Assembly: GCF_030544485.1 (NCBI RefSeq)
Contig: NZ_CP130610.1
Coordinates: 620,001-684,000, forward strand
DNA: 64,000 nucleotides
Direction of reading: 5' to 3'
Origin: Halomonas sp. HAL1
GTDB taxonomy: Bacteria > Pseudomonadota > Gammaproteobacteria > Pseudomonadales > Halomonadaceae
This document shows positions 35,967 through 44,866 of the stretch, piece by piece. The notes under the pieces are model-generated. The model saw only the letters and a program-made list of their open reading frames with translations, had not been told where the DNA came from and ran no database searches. Position numbers and translations under genes: made by a program. The stretch's first letter is position 1, and each line of letters begins with the position of its first letter.

Positions 35967-37271
35967 TCACTTTTCTTTCCATGCGTTACCGTCAGGGTAA
36001 ACATGGCGAGACAGCGAATCGGGATGCATGGTGATACTGTAGCCGGGCGCCATAGGGACCTGATAGCGGCCATTGCGGATCAACACCGGGTTTTCGAAAT
36101 GCTCGTGCAAGTGGTCGACGTATTCCAGGATACGTCCATCCAGCGAACCCGAAACGGCGATGTAGTCGAACATCGAAATATGTTGGACATGCTCACAGAG
36201 GCCAACACCGCCTGCATGGGGGCAGACCGGAACGCCGAACTTGGCGGCCATTAATAGTACGATGATGACTTCGTTGAGTCCTCCCAGGCGGGCGGCATCA
36301 AGTTGGCAGTAGTCAATGGCTTCGGCCTGTAGCAGTTGCTTGAACATGACCCGGTTATGACAGTGTTCACCGGTAGCGACACCGATCGAACCGAGGCGTT
36401 GACGTATTGCGGCATGCCCTAGTATGTCGTCGGGGCTGGTGGGCTCCTCGATCCACAAAGGGTCGAATTCAGCCAGTTGGCGCATGTTGGCGATGGCTTC
36501 ATCGACATCCCACATCTGGTTAGCATCCATCATCAGGGTACGGTTCCAGCCGATCTCCTCCCTGAGAATTTGGGCGCGCTGGCAGTCTTCGGCGAGATCT
36601 CCGCCCACTTTTTGCTTGAAGTGTGTCCAGCCTTCCGCCAGGGCTTCGCGAGCGAGACGACGCACTTTGTCAGCGGAGTAGCCGAGCCAGCCAGCCGAAG
36701 TGGTATAAGCAGGATAGCCTTGCTCACACATTTCCTGTTCGCGGCTAGCCTTGCCGCTAGCCTTGCGCCGGAGAATGGCCAATGCCTCCTGAGGCGTCAG
36801 TGCATCGCTGACGAAGCGGAAGTCGAGGCAGTTGACGAGCTGTTCTGGGGACATGTCGACGAGCAGTTTCCATACCGGTTTCTGCTCTGACTTGGCCCAT
36901 AGATCCCAAATGGCATTGACGATGGCTGCGGTGGCCAAATGAATGGCGCCTTTTTCGGGCCCGGTCCAGCGAAGCTGGCTATCGCCGCTGGTCAGATGGC
37001 GCCAGAAGGTTCCCATGTCGGCGGTGATGGCCTCGAGATTACGACCCTCAATCAGGTAGGCGAGCGATTCGACCGCTTTGACACAAATCTCGTTACCACG
37101 TCCGATCGTGAAAGTAAGTCCGTTCCCCACAAGCCCGTCACTGGCGTCGGTATGCAGGGTGACATAGGTGGCCGAATAGTCCGGCGCAGCATTCATGGCA
37201 TCAGAGCCATCCAAAGATCGAGAAGTGGGAAATCGAATGTCCTGAACGTCCAGGTGAGTAATCATGGTCAT
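35967..37271 (-). CDS. L-fuconate dehydratase-like enolase-superfamily enzyme
   Basis: 434 residues. 'QDIRFPTSRSLDGSDAMNAAPDYSATYVTL', 'LTFTIGRGNEICV' and 'CPHAGGVGLCEHVQH' are characteristic of L-fuconate dehydratase. The catalytic Lys pair sits in 'FKQKVGG', the metal ligands in 'MMDANQMWDV', 'WIEEPTSPDD' and 'ATGEHCHNR', and the His base in the 'CPHAGG' region. It dehydrates L-fuconate to 2-keto-3-deoxy-L-fuconate. An ATG at 37265 is an alternative start. No 2-keto-3-deoxyfuconate aldolase or SDR is nearby, so another acid sugar remains possible. Confidence 0.85.
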   Translation of the reverse strand: MTMITHLDVQDIRFPTSRSLDGSDAMNAAPDYSATYVTLHTDASDGLVGNGLTFTIGRGNEICVKAVESLAYLIEGRNLEAITADMGTFWRHLTSGDSQLRWTGPEKGAIHLATAAIVNAIWDLWAKSEQKPVWKLLVDMSPEQLVNCLDFRFVSDALTPQEALAILRRKASGKASREQEMCEQGYPAYTTSAGWLGYSADKVRRLAREALAEGWTHFKQKVGGDLAEDCQRAQILREEIGWNRTLMMDANQMWDVDEAIANMRQLAEFDPLWIEEPTSPDDILGHAAIRQRLGSIGVATGEHCHNRVMFKQLLQAEAIDYCQLDAARLGGLNEVIIVLLMAAKFGVPVCPHAGGVGLCEHVQHISMFDYIAVSGSLDGRILEYVDHLHEHFENPVLIRNGRYQVPMAPGYSITMHPDSLSRHVYPDGNAWKEK

Positions 37272-37436
37272 CGGCAATGGGCCTTTGTGATATTTGTTGG
37301 CATGGCTTGCTCCAGCTTAGTCTTGCCATTCAATAACCTTCCAATCGAAAATTAACGAATAGCGATTACCTCTAGTTATCAGGTGTTGTATCGGCATGAG
37401 ATTGCTTTGAATACATGTGATGGTGAAGGAGACTTA

Positions 37437-38381
37437 ATGGATAAGCTGATGTCCGCCAGCCTTAACAGCTGGTTACGTTTCAAGCATCTGCAATTGCTTG
37501 TGAATCTCGAGCAGAGCCGTAACATGCACGCGGCCGCTAGACAGATGAATCTCAGTCAACCTGCGGCGAGCAAGATGTTGCGCGACCTGGAGGCCTACTT
37601 CGGATTTTCGATCTTCGAGCGTCAGCCTCGCGCCATGGTTACGACCGACCTCGGTAAAGCTGTGGTAAGGCATGCGGAACGCCTTTTGAACGACGTTCAA
37701 CGACTGGTCGATGACGTTCAGGTCTTGCGAGAAGGGGGATACGGTCATCTTGTGATCGGCGCGATACCTGCCGCAGCTCCCGAAATTCTGCCCGCTGCTA
37801 TCGCCGCCCTTAAAAAGCGGCGACCAAGGCTCTCGGTGAGTATTGACGAACAGAGCAGCGATCGCCTGCTCCTAGCGCTCGAGTACAAGCGGCTTGATCT
37901 GGTCATCGGCCGTTTAACACATGTCAGTCAACACAATCTTTTCGACTTCGAGCCACTCCTTGAAGAACCGTTGCGTGTCGTCGCTCGTCGGGGACATCCT
38001 CTCGCAACTGCCGATGGTGTGACACTAGATGGACTGAGCGGCTGGCCATGGATTCTGCATCCGCTGGCCAGCCCTATGCGAGGCATATTCGAGGAAGCCT
38101 TGGCTGACGCAGGGATTCCTTCACCTGTGAACACCATCGAGACCACCTCGACCCAGTCCATTCTGCAATTGTTACTGGCCTCCGACATGCTGGCCATATT
38201 GCCTCGCTCGGTATTACACCGGCCGCTGGCCAGCGGTCAGTACGTCACGTTATCTATTACCGTCGGCAAACCCCTGGATTACTACGGCATCATTACCCGC
38301 AAGCATGAACCTCTTTCTCCGGCAACAGCCGAGTTGATCGTCGAGTTGAGGCAGCAAGTCGAGTTGGCAACTACTCGTTGA
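37437..38381 (+). CDS. LysR-family transcriptional regulator (GbpR-like)
   Basis: 314 residues from the ATG at 37437 with AAGGAG upstream. HTH: 'RFKHLQLLVNLEQSRNMHAAARQMNLSQPAASKMLRDLEAYFGFSIFERQPRAM'. The effector domain includes 'LVIGAIPAAAPEILPAAIAALKKRRPRLSVSIDEQSSDRLLLAL'. It resembles GbpR/PcaQ-type sugar and aromatic-acid regulators. It is divergent from the fuconate-dehydratase-like gene and convergent with the second dehydrogenase gene, so it probably governs the dehydratase-pdxA2 unit, which lacks the GntR-type operator. Confidence 0.9.
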   Translation: MDKLMSASLNSWLRFKHLQLLVNLEQSRNMHAAARQMNLSQPAASKMLRDLEAYFGFSIFERQPRAMVTTDLGKAVVRHAERLLNDVQRLVDDVQVLREGGYGHLVIGAIPAAAPEILPAAIAALKKRRPRLSVSIDEQSSDRLLLALEYKRLDLVIGRLTHVSQHNLFDFEPLLEEPLRVVARRGHPLATADGVTLDGLSGWPWILHPLASPMRGIFEEALADAGIPSPVNTIETTSTQSILQLLLASDMLAILPRSVLHRPLASGQYVTLSITVGKPLDYYGIITRKHEPLSPATAELIVELRQQVELATTR

Positions 38382-38416
38382 CGTACGTTATGGAGAACGC
38401 TTACTGGCGCCGGGGC

Positions 38417-39310
38417 TCATTTTCGTGTTTGGTCGGTTAGAATGCTGACAAGCTCGGGCATCGTCGAGTGGGCATGACCCGAGGACTCAGCATCGTCCAG
38501 CACTTGGTAAATTCCTGCAGCCGCGCCCTTTGCGGCACCGGTATCGTTCGCCATGGCTAGGTAGTAGCCCATATCCTTGTGTGCGTTAGCGATACTGAAG
38601 CGGAACCCGCTGTCATCCCGCGAAAGAATATACGGACGCAGCCGCTCTAATACGGTACCTGCGCCACCACCATGTGCCAGGACGTCGATCAAAACCTCTG
38701 CTTCGATGCTGCCTTGTTCCGCACAGGCCGCCGCTTCCGCCAATACCGTGGAAAAGCCGACCGAGACGAAGTTATGCAGCAACTTCAGTTTATGACCCGA
38801 GCCCACCGGTCCGGCATGAGTGATATTTTCCGCATAACTTTGTAACAGGGGGAGTTGGGCTTCGAAGAGCTCACGGTCGCCCCCGACGATCAGGTTGAGC
38901 CGGCCCTCGGCGGCTTCCTTGGGTGTGCGAGTCATCGGGGCATCTAGGAAACGGCCCCCCGCTGCTTCCACGGCCTCGGCGATCCGTAGGGTGGAGCTGG
39001 GTATCGCGGTCGAACAATCGATGACAACTGTACCCGAGCGAAGGCCCTCCAAAACGCCACCGTCACTGAACAACACTTCTTCCACCTGGGGCGTGCCGGT
39101 AACACAGAGGATGATGATGTCGGAGTGGGAAGCGAGAGCCGCCCCAGTGGGATAGGCGGTCGCACCCTTGGCGATCAGATCCTCGACCGGTTGGTTGCCG
39201 GGATGTTCCAGGAAGCTCAGGGGCCAGTCATTGCGTTGAAGGCTACTGGCAATTCCGTGCCCCATTAAACCGACGCCGATCATGCCGACCCGTTGTTGCT
39301 TGCTGCTCAT
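38417..39310 (-). CDS. Beta-hydroxyacid dehydrogenase (3-hydroxyisobutyrate dehydrogenase family), 2
   Basis: 297 residues from the ATG at 39310 (AGGA upstream); the in-frame extension to 39493 overlaps the aldehyde dehydrogenase gene and is not coding. 'RVGMIGVGLMGHGIASSLQRN' is the nucleotide-binding motif, and 'LDAPMTRTPKEAAEGRLNLIVGGD' replaces the usual APVSGG with APMTRTP, indicating a different substrate pocket. The catalytic Lys is in 'GSGHKLKLLHNFVSVGF'. It is directly downstream of the semialdehyde dehydrogenase gene, so the pair may oxidise a hydroxyacid or aldehyde series. Confidence 0.87.
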   Translation of the reverse strand: MSSKQQRVGMIGVGLMGHGIASSLQRNDWPLSFLEHPGNQPVEDLIAKGATAYPTGAALASHSDIIILCVTGTPQVEEVLFSDGGVLEGLRSGTVVIDCSTAIPSSTLRIAEAVEAAGGRFLDAPMTRTPKEAAEGRLNLIVGGDRELFEAQLPLLQSYAENITHAGPVGSGHKLKLLHNFVSVGFSTVLAEAAACAEQGSIEAEVLIDVLAHGGGAGTVLERLRPYILSRDDSGFRFSIANAHKDMGYYLAMANDTGAAKGAAAGIYQVLDDAESSGHAHSTMPELVSILTDQTRK

Positions 39311-39344
39311 ATGTGATGTCCTTTGTTGTTTGGTCGGTCGGGAT

Positions 39345-40796
39345 TCAAAGACCACCCATGCAGAGATATTTGATTTCGATATAGTCATCGATGCCGTACT
39401 TAGAACCCTCGCGGCCAATGCCGGACTCCTTGACCCCGCCGAAAGGAGCCAGCTCGCTGGAGATGATGCCTTCGTTGATGCCCACGATGCCACACTCTAA
39501 GGCTTCCGCGACGCGCCAGACGCGTCCCACGTCACGGGTGTAGAAGTAGCTGGCCAATCCCAGCGAGGTGTCGTTGGCTTGGCGAATCACATCGTTTTCA
39601 TCACTGAACCGCAACAGCGGGGCCACCGGGCCGAAGGTTTCGTCGTGCATAAGCAGGGAATCGGGTGAGACATTGGTCAGGATCGTCGGCTGAAAGAAGT
39701 TACCCTGCAACGCGTGGCGTTGCCCGCCTAGATGAACGCTAGCTCCCTTGGCCTTAGCATCCTCGATATGTTGCTCGACCTTTTCGACGGCCGCTGGGTT
39801 GATCAAGGGCCCCAGAGCGACGCCCTCCTCGAGGCCATTACCAACCTTTTGCGCGCTGACGGCAGTGGCCAGCCGGTCGGCAAAGTCTTCATAGACCTTG
39901 TCGTGGACGAAAATCCTATTCGCGCAAACGCAGGTCTGGCCGGTATTGCGAAACTTGGACGCCATGACTCCTGCAACCGCCTGGTCAAGGTCAGCATCCT
40001 CAAAAATGATGAAGGGCGCATTGCCGCCCAGTTCCATCGAGACCTTTTTGACGGTTTTCGCACACTGGCCGAGCAATATTTTGCCGACCTCTGTGGAGCC
40101 GGTGAAGGAGAGCTTACGTACTCGCGGGTTGGCGGTAAGCTCGCCGCCCACGACGCTCGCACTCCCCGTCACCACATTCAATACACCCTGAGGAACCCCT
40201 GCTCGCTCGGCAAGTTCGGCCAATGCCAAGGCCGAATAGGGTGTGCTGGAGGCAGGCTTGACGACCACGCTGCACCCCGCCGCCATGGCCGCAGCGGCTT
40301 TGCGAGTGATCATGGCGTTGGGGAAGTTCCAGGGGGTAATGGCGGCCACCACGCCGACGGGCTCCTTGGTGACGACGATGCGACGATCATTGGCATGGGC
40401 CGGGATGACGTCGCCATATACCCGCTTAGCTTCTTCACCAAACCATTCGATAAAGGAGGCGCCGTAGGCGATTTCACCCCTGGCCTCCTGGAGTGGCTTG
40501 CCCTGTTCGAGAGTCAGTATCTGTGCCAGATCCTCTTGATGCTCCATACATAGATCGAACCACTTTCGCAGGATCGAGGCGCGCTGCTTGGCTGTCTTGG
40601 CTTTCCATAAAGGGAAGGCGCGATCAGCGGCATCGATGGCCGCGCTAACCTCGTCCTTGCTTAGCTTTGGCACAGTCCCCAATCGTTCATTGGTGGCTGG
40701 GTTGGTGACTTCAATGGCAGCCTGTGCTTCGGCATCCGTCCAGCGACCATCGATATAGCAATGCTGCCGAAATAGAGCAGAATCATTCAGCTTCAT
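39345..40796 (-). CDS. NAD(P)-dependent succinate-semialdehyde dehydrogenase family protein (GabD-like)
   Basis: 483 residues. Visible ALDH blocks are 'ITPWNFPNAMITRKAAAAMAAGCSVVVKPASSTPYSALALAELAERAGVPQGVLNVVTG', 'LSFTGSTEVGKILL', the catalytic Glu in 'VSMELGGNAPFIIFEDADL', the catalytic Cys in 'FRNTGQTCVCANRIFV', and the C-terminal 'PFGGVKESGIGREGSKYGIDDYIEIKYLCMGGL'. This ending is typical of succinate/glutarate-semialdehyde dehydrogenases. An operator-like site lies about 95 bases upstream. In the island it would oxidise an aldehyde intermediate; the true substrate is uncertain. Confidence 0.9.
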   Translation of the reverse strand: MKLNDSALFRQHCYIDGRWTDAEAQAAIEVTNPATNERLGTVPKLSKDEVSAAIDAADRAFPLWKAKTAKQRASILRKWFDLCMEHQEDLAQILTLEQGKPLQEARGEIAYGASFIEWFGEEAKRVYGDVIPAHANDRRIVVTKEPVGVVAAITPWNFPNAMITRKAAAAMAAGCSVVVKPASSTPYSALALAELAERAGVPQGVLNVVTGSASVVGGELTANPRVRKLSFTGSTEVGKILLGQCAKTVKKVSMELGGNAPFIIFEDADLDQAVAGVMASKFRNTGQTCVCANRIFVHDKVYEDFADRLATAVSAQKVGNGLEEGVALGPLINPAAVEKVEQHIEDAKAKGASVHLGGQRHALQGNFFQPTILTNVSPDSLLMHDETFGPVAPLLRFSDENDVIRQANDTSLGLASYFYTRDVGRVWRVAEALECGIVGINEGIISSELAPFGGVKESGIGREGSKYGIDDYIEIKYLCMGGL

Positions 40797-40891
40797 TTTA
40801 TTTTCCTATAGGAGAGTGTGCATAAATCAGAAAAAAGCTCAGGTCACGTGTAAGTAAGGGTGCGGCTTTTCCCCGAGCTGGATAGATTCTT

Positions 40892-40913
40892 AATGTGCAT
40901 TATGAATTCAATT
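40892..40913 (+). promoter_or_regulatory. Island operator-like site C (upstream of the aldehyde dehydrogenase gene)
   Basis: GCATTATGAATTCAAT contains the core TTATGA-R-T-K-CA and is the least conserved of the five main sites. It lies about 95 bases upstream of the minus-strand dehydrogenase gene, in a 518-base divergent region that holds no gene but two such sites (this and 41114). Confidence 0.5.
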
Positions 40914-41113
40914 CAATATATTATACTTTCGTCGTGAGTATGCCTGGCGCGAATTAGGAAGAGCAGGAGTGAGTCGTAGTTGGGATGCTTTGTGACCTCT
41001 TTTCCCATGCTTGACGCAGTTGCCATAACGATTTTCTTATGGCTTTCGCTTGATGGTTAGGGGCGCATCGAGGGCTCAGAAGGTGTGTCGTCGACTAAAG
41101 TCTACGTTGAAAG

Positions 41114-41135
41114 AATGAATTATGAGTTCAAAATG
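41114..41135 (+). promoter_or_regulatory. Island operator-like site D (upstream of tctC)
   Basis: GAATTATGAGTTCAAAATG, preceded by AAT, is identical to site E over the first 16 bases. It lies 180 bases before the tctC start, in the divergent region with the dehydrogenase gene. Confidence 0.6.
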
Positions 41136-41314
41136 ATAAAGCCTAGGTAGTATAAGGTATGCGAGGTACGCGGCTTTCCTTTGCGAGCCGAGGCGGGCTG
41201 TTAGCGAGCTTTCATACTACGGGTTCATCCATATTCGAGGATGAGGGCGTCGAGTCAGTTTGTTGCAGTCGTGAAATATGACGGAAAAGCCACAACAACA
41301 ATTTGGGTGAAAAC

Positions 41315-42286
41315 ATGACCATAGTGAAACAGCTTGGCAAGGTCGCGCTTTCAGGTGCGGTTGGTATCACGCTTATCAGCGGTAGTGCGAACGCTTGGGA
41401 ACCCGAGCGTAACGTGGAGTTTGTCGTTCCCTATAGTGCCGGTGGCGGTAGTGACATCAATGCTCGCATGTTGGTGGAGACGTTTCGGCAGAGCGGTCTT
41501 GTCGACGAAACCATTCTGGTCAACAACCGGCCCGGCGGCTCTGGCGCTGTCGGTAATAGCTATACCTATAACAAGGGCGACGACAACCACACCATCATGA
41601 CCTTCAATGGAGGTCAGATGATGAGTATGGTGACCAATGACGCCAATGTTCAACTGGAAGACTTGACCCCCCTCGGCACGCTCGCACTTGATACGCTCCT
41701 TCTGGGCGTTGCCGCTGATAGCGATGTCGAAAGCCTCGACGACCTCATCAAAAAGGCAGAAGAAGACTCCGATAGTATCGCAATTGGCGGTGCTGGCCGT
41801 GGGGGAGAAGATCATCTTGCTTTCGCCATGATCAATTCTAGCCTGGGCACGGATTTCCAGTACGTACCCTTCGGTGGCACGGGTGAAGTGACGTCCGCCT
41901 TGCTGGGTGGTCATATCGATGCTGCTGTATACAAGCTTGGGTCGCGAATGGATCCGACTCAGGTGCGTAGTCTTGCAGCGCTTTCTGATGAGAGGCTTGA
42001 AGCGCCTTACGATGATGTTCCTACCTTTGCTGAACTTGGTTATCCCGATACCCAGTTGATGATTTTCCGTGGCTATGCGGGCCCTCCTGAAATGTCAGAT
42101 GAAGCGGTAGCTTACTGGGAAGGCGTTCTGGAAAAGGCGTCTGAGAGCGAGCAGTGGAATTCCGATTATATCGAGAAGAACAACCTGATCGGCACCTTCA
42201 TGGGAGCCGAGGAGAGCGCCGAGTTCTATAGCTCAGAGAAAGCCCGCTATACGGAGAAGTTCAAGGAGGTCGGCATCATCGAGTAA
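41315..42286 (+). CDS. Tripartite tricarboxylate transporter binding protein (TctC/Bug family)
   Basis: 323 residues from the ATG at 41315, with signal peptide (about residues 1-27, ending SGSANA). 'EFVVPYSAGGGSDINARMLVETF', 'VNNRPGGSGAVGNSYTY' and 'FQYVPFGGTGEVTSALLGGHIDAAV' are the Bug-fold carboxylate-binding loops. It feeds a carboxylate to the TctAB permease. A TTG start 12 bases upstream is less likely. The gap of about 110 bases before tctB has no gene. Confidence 0.9.
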   Translation: MTIVKQLGKVALSGAVGITLISGSANAWEPERNVEFVVPYSAGGGSDINARMLVETFRQSGLVDETILVNNRPGGSGAVGNSYTYNKGDDNHTIMTFNGGQMMSMVTNDANVQLEDLTPLGTLALDTLLLGVAADSDVESLDDLIKKAEEDSDSIAIGGAGRGGEDHLAFAMINSSLGTDFQYVPFGGTGEVTSALLGGHIDAAVYKLGSRMDPTQVRSLAALSDERLEAPYDDVPTFAELGYPDTQLMIFRGYAGPPEMSDEAVAYWEGVLEKASESEQWNSDYIEKNNLIGTFMGAEESAEFYSSEKARYTEKFKEVGIIE

Positions 42287-42395
42287 TGTCTTTGGTGGCC
42301 ATAGGCGGTTTTGACTGCCTGTGGCCGTCCATGGCGTTCATGCATTCTGTTAAAGCTCTTGGGTACTTTAGGCTTTCATGGAAGTTAGGAGAGAA

Positions 42396-42872
42396 ATGAG
42401 TATGGAAGTAGAGCGATCTTCTGAGAGAGAAAGCCTTTCCTGGCTGCCGGCTTTAGTCACCATCGGAATCGTGATAATGGGGCTTTTCTGGGCAGCGTTT
42501 GGCATTTTCAAATACGGTATCTGGGTAAATAATGGACCTGGAGGCGGCTTTTTTGCAGCGGTAGCAGGTATCGGTGCTGCTTCACTTGGCATTTATGAAT
42601 TCTTTTTCTCTCCTGTTAGTGCAAAACCTATTGGAGGGAGAAGCCTATGGCCAGCGGCTGCAATGGCTTTGGCGATACTGTGTATTCCTTTGCTTGGCAT
42701 GGTTCTTTCCATGTCACTCTTTATCTTATTGTGGATTCTGCTAGTCGAGAAGAAGTCCTGGAAGCAATCGATTTTTACTGGTGTTGGCGCAGGGGTGGCG
42801 CTGTATTTACTGTTTGGCCTATGGCTGAAGGTTCCCTTTCCTCAAGGCATGTTCCTTGAAATGTTACAATAA
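42396..42872 (+). CDS. Tripartite tricarboxylate transporter small subunit (TctB family)
   Basis: 158 residues with four predicted helices, starting at the ATG five bases after AGGAG; an ATG at 42378 is also in frame. The first helix 'LPALVTIGIVIMGLFWAAFGIFKYGIW' and 'LWPAAAMALAILCIPLLGMVLSMSLFILLWILLVEKKSWKQSIFTGVGAGVALYLLFGLWLKVPFPQG' match TctB. Encoded between tctC and tctA. Confidence 0.87.
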   Translation: MSMEVERSSERESLSWLPALVTIGIVIMGLFWAAFGIFKYGIWVNNGPGGGFFAAVAGIGAASLGIYEFFFSPVSAKPIGGRSLWPAAAMALAILCIPLLGMVLSMSLFILLWILLVEKKSWKQSIFTGVGAGVALYLLFGLWLKVPFPQGMFLEMLQ

Positions 42873-42887
42873 TAAGGTAAGTCTCAT

Positions 42888-44399
42888 ATGGATATCCTTC
42901 AATCCCTGATGTCGGGTTTCGCGACGTCGCTGACTTTCTCAAACATACTCGCTGCTCTTGTCGGGGCAGGCTTAGGTATCGTGATCGGCGCGATTCCGGG
43001 CCTTGGCTCCGTAACTGGCGTTGCCTTGTTGTTGCCACTGACGTTTCAGATGGACCCTATCACCGGCATTATTATGCTGGGTGCCGTATATTACGGTTGC
43101 ATGTATGGGGGGTCCTACAGTGCCATCATGCTCAATATACCTGGTGATGCACCGGCTGTCGTAACTGCCCTGGATGGTTACCCGCTTTCGAAAAAGGGGC
43201 AAGCTGGTAAGGCACTATTTACAGCTAACATTGCCTCTTTCATTGGCGGAACCATTGGTATTGTCATGTTGACGTTCATGGGAGCCGCGTTGGCAAAGAT
43301 AGGGTTATTGTTTGGCCCGGCGGAAGTCGCAGCACTGGTGGTTCTTGCGTTGTGCTCCATTGGCTGGTTGTTGGGAGATAGTCCCAAGAAGGGCCTGATT
43401 TCTACGTTCATAGGCATCATGCTTTCGATGGTAGGTATTGGTTTGGCTTTTGGTCAGCCAAGATTTACTTTTGATTCGATGTATTTGCTGAATGGTGTTT
43501 CTTTCATTCCATTGGTCATCGGTATGTTTGGCTTCAGCCAGGTTCTGGAAATGATGGTCAACAGAGTAGATGCCGCCGGTTTGATGACAAAGCTATCTCT
43601 TCGCGAAAGCTTATTGGACCGTAGTGAATTGCGGAGCATCATTCCCACCTCCCTTCGCTCGGGCGTGCTAGGTAATCTAGTGGGTATTCTGCCAGGCGCA
43701 GGGGCCACGACCGGGTCTTTCTTGGCTTACGTGCTTGAAAAGAAAGTCGGCCGGCACGGTGCTGAGATGGGAACGGGTAGAATCGAAGGGGTTGCAGCTT
43801 CCGAAGCAGGAAACAATGCGGCTGCCGCAGGCTCTTTCGCTCCCCTGCTTTCCTTGGGTATTCCGGGCTCTGGGACAGCCGCCGTGCTGCTGGGCGGTTT
43901 GATGATGTGGGGAGTGCAGCCAGGCCCGATGCTGTTCCAAAATAGCCCTGATTTCGTCTGGGGGCTGATCTCATCCATGTACCTAGGCAATGTCATGGCG
44001 GTACTCGCAGCACTCGCCATTATTCCTTTCCTTGTTAAGCTGTTACGCGTTCCTCCAGCATTCATGATACCGGTCATTGCTGTGGTCTGTGTAGTGGGTT
44101 CCTATAGCGTCAACAATAGTATGTTCGATGTGTGGTTCATGCTGGGGGCGGGCGTGATCGCCTTTTTCATGAATGTCGCCAAGTATCCGGTAGCGCCCCT
44201 GTTATTGGCATTTGTATTGACGCCCAGGTTGGAAACAAGCCTGCGACAGGCCCTGGATATTTCGCGTGGTGATCCGTCGATCTTCTTTGGCAGCCCGATT
44301 GCGACAACTCTTTTGTCCATTACCCTGCTTTTTTTCTTATATCCCTTAATAGCAAAACTGGCCAGGGCATTGGTAAAGAAGCGGCAGCTGGCAAAGTAG
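42888..44399 (+). CDS. Tripartite tricarboxylate transporter large permease (TctA family)
   Basis: 503 residues, about 12 helices. Diagnostic motifs are 'GAIPGLGSVTGVALLLPLTFQMDPITGIIMLGAVYYGCMYGGSYSAIMLNIPGDAPAVVTALDGYPLSKKGQAGKAL' and its internal repeat 'GILPGAGATTGSFLAYVLEKKVG...GVAASEAGNNAAAAGSFAPLLSLGIPGSGTAAVLLGGLMMWGVQPGP'. It is the ion-coupled channel subunit. Along with the island's TRAP system this gives two independent carboxylate importers. Confidence 0.94.
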   Translation: MDILQSLMSGFATSLTFSNILAALVGAGLGIVIGAIPGLGSVTGVALLLPLTFQMDPITGIIMLGAVYYGCMYGGSYSAIMLNIPGDAPAVVTALDGYPLSKKGQAGKALFTANIASFIGGTIGIVMLTFMGAALAKIGLLFGPAEVAALVVLALCSIGWLLGDSPKKGLISTFIGIMLSMVGIGLAFGQPRFTFDSMYLLNGVSFIPLVIGMFGFSQVLEMMVNRVDAAGLMTKLSLRESLLDRSELRSIIPTSLRSGVLGNLVGILPGAGATTGSFLAYVLEKKVGRHGAEMGTGRIEGVAASEAGNNAAAAGSFAPLLSLGIPGSGTAAVLLGGLMMWGVQPGPMLFQNSPDFVWGLISSMYLGNVMAVLAALAIIPFLVKLLRVPPAFMIPVIAVVCVVGSYSVNNSMFDVWFMLGAGVIAFFMNVAKYPVAPLLLAFVLTPRLETSLRQALDISRGDPSIFFGSPIATTLLSITLLFFLYPLIAKLARALVKKRQLAK

Positions 44400-44755
44400 C
44401 ACCTAGGCGCATTCACACTGCTACAGCTTGATGTATTTCCTTGGTGAGGCAACAAGGCCTCACCAAGGGAGGGGTAACTTTTCCGCTTTGTAGATATGGC
44501 GAAGGTGCTGGCAAGATTTTCGTCTCTTCGAACATGTCCCCGTAAGTCAGACACATCTCTTTGTTCATTCCCTCTTCATCGATGGTGGCCACGTCACGGG
44601 CCACTACCAGACGTGTCTTCGATATGTTTTGTCACGCCGTCGAGTGCTTGAACGCTCGTCGTAAGGTGGCTGTGTTTTTTAATCATAATTCTCTGGAATA
44701 TAAGAAATTGTCTTTACGTTTTCACGTAACTCTAGACAAAAGTCGATATTGAAAA
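44400..44755. other. Noncoding region after tctA with a strong stem-loop
   Basis: No convincing gene. A 12-bp perfect stem (CCTTGGTGAGGC / GCCTCACCAAGG, 44439-44468, six-base loop) follows tctA and could end its transcript or stabilise it; there is no U-tract. The rest is AT-rich and leads into the operator-like site before the hydratase gene. Confidence 0.55.
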
Positions 44756-44777
44756 AATGAATTATGAGTTCATTATT
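44756..44777 (+). promoter_or_regulatory. Island operator-like site E (upstream of the enoyl-CoA hydratase gene)
   Basis: AATGAATTATGAGTTCATTA followed by TT. It is the best-formed site, with partial dyad symmetry (AATGAA...TTCATT). It lies 90 bases upstream of the hydratase ATG. Confidence 0.65.
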
Positions 44778-44866
44778 ACATTTAGGTGGATACGATAAGT
44801 CTCTGAGTTGAGTACTTGTCATCCAGCAATCAAGTAACAGAGAAACAAAAATAAGGAGTGTGGGTG

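Noticed and set aside
39732..40553. Open frame of 273 codons antisense to the aldehyde dehydrogenase gene
   Set aside because: It lies opposite the complete ALDH domain and shows no recognisable domain.
44413..44752. Short open frames after tctA
   Set aside because: About 60 codons each, no ribosome-binding sites, and no similarity I recognise; the region is better explained by the stem-loop and operator-like site.
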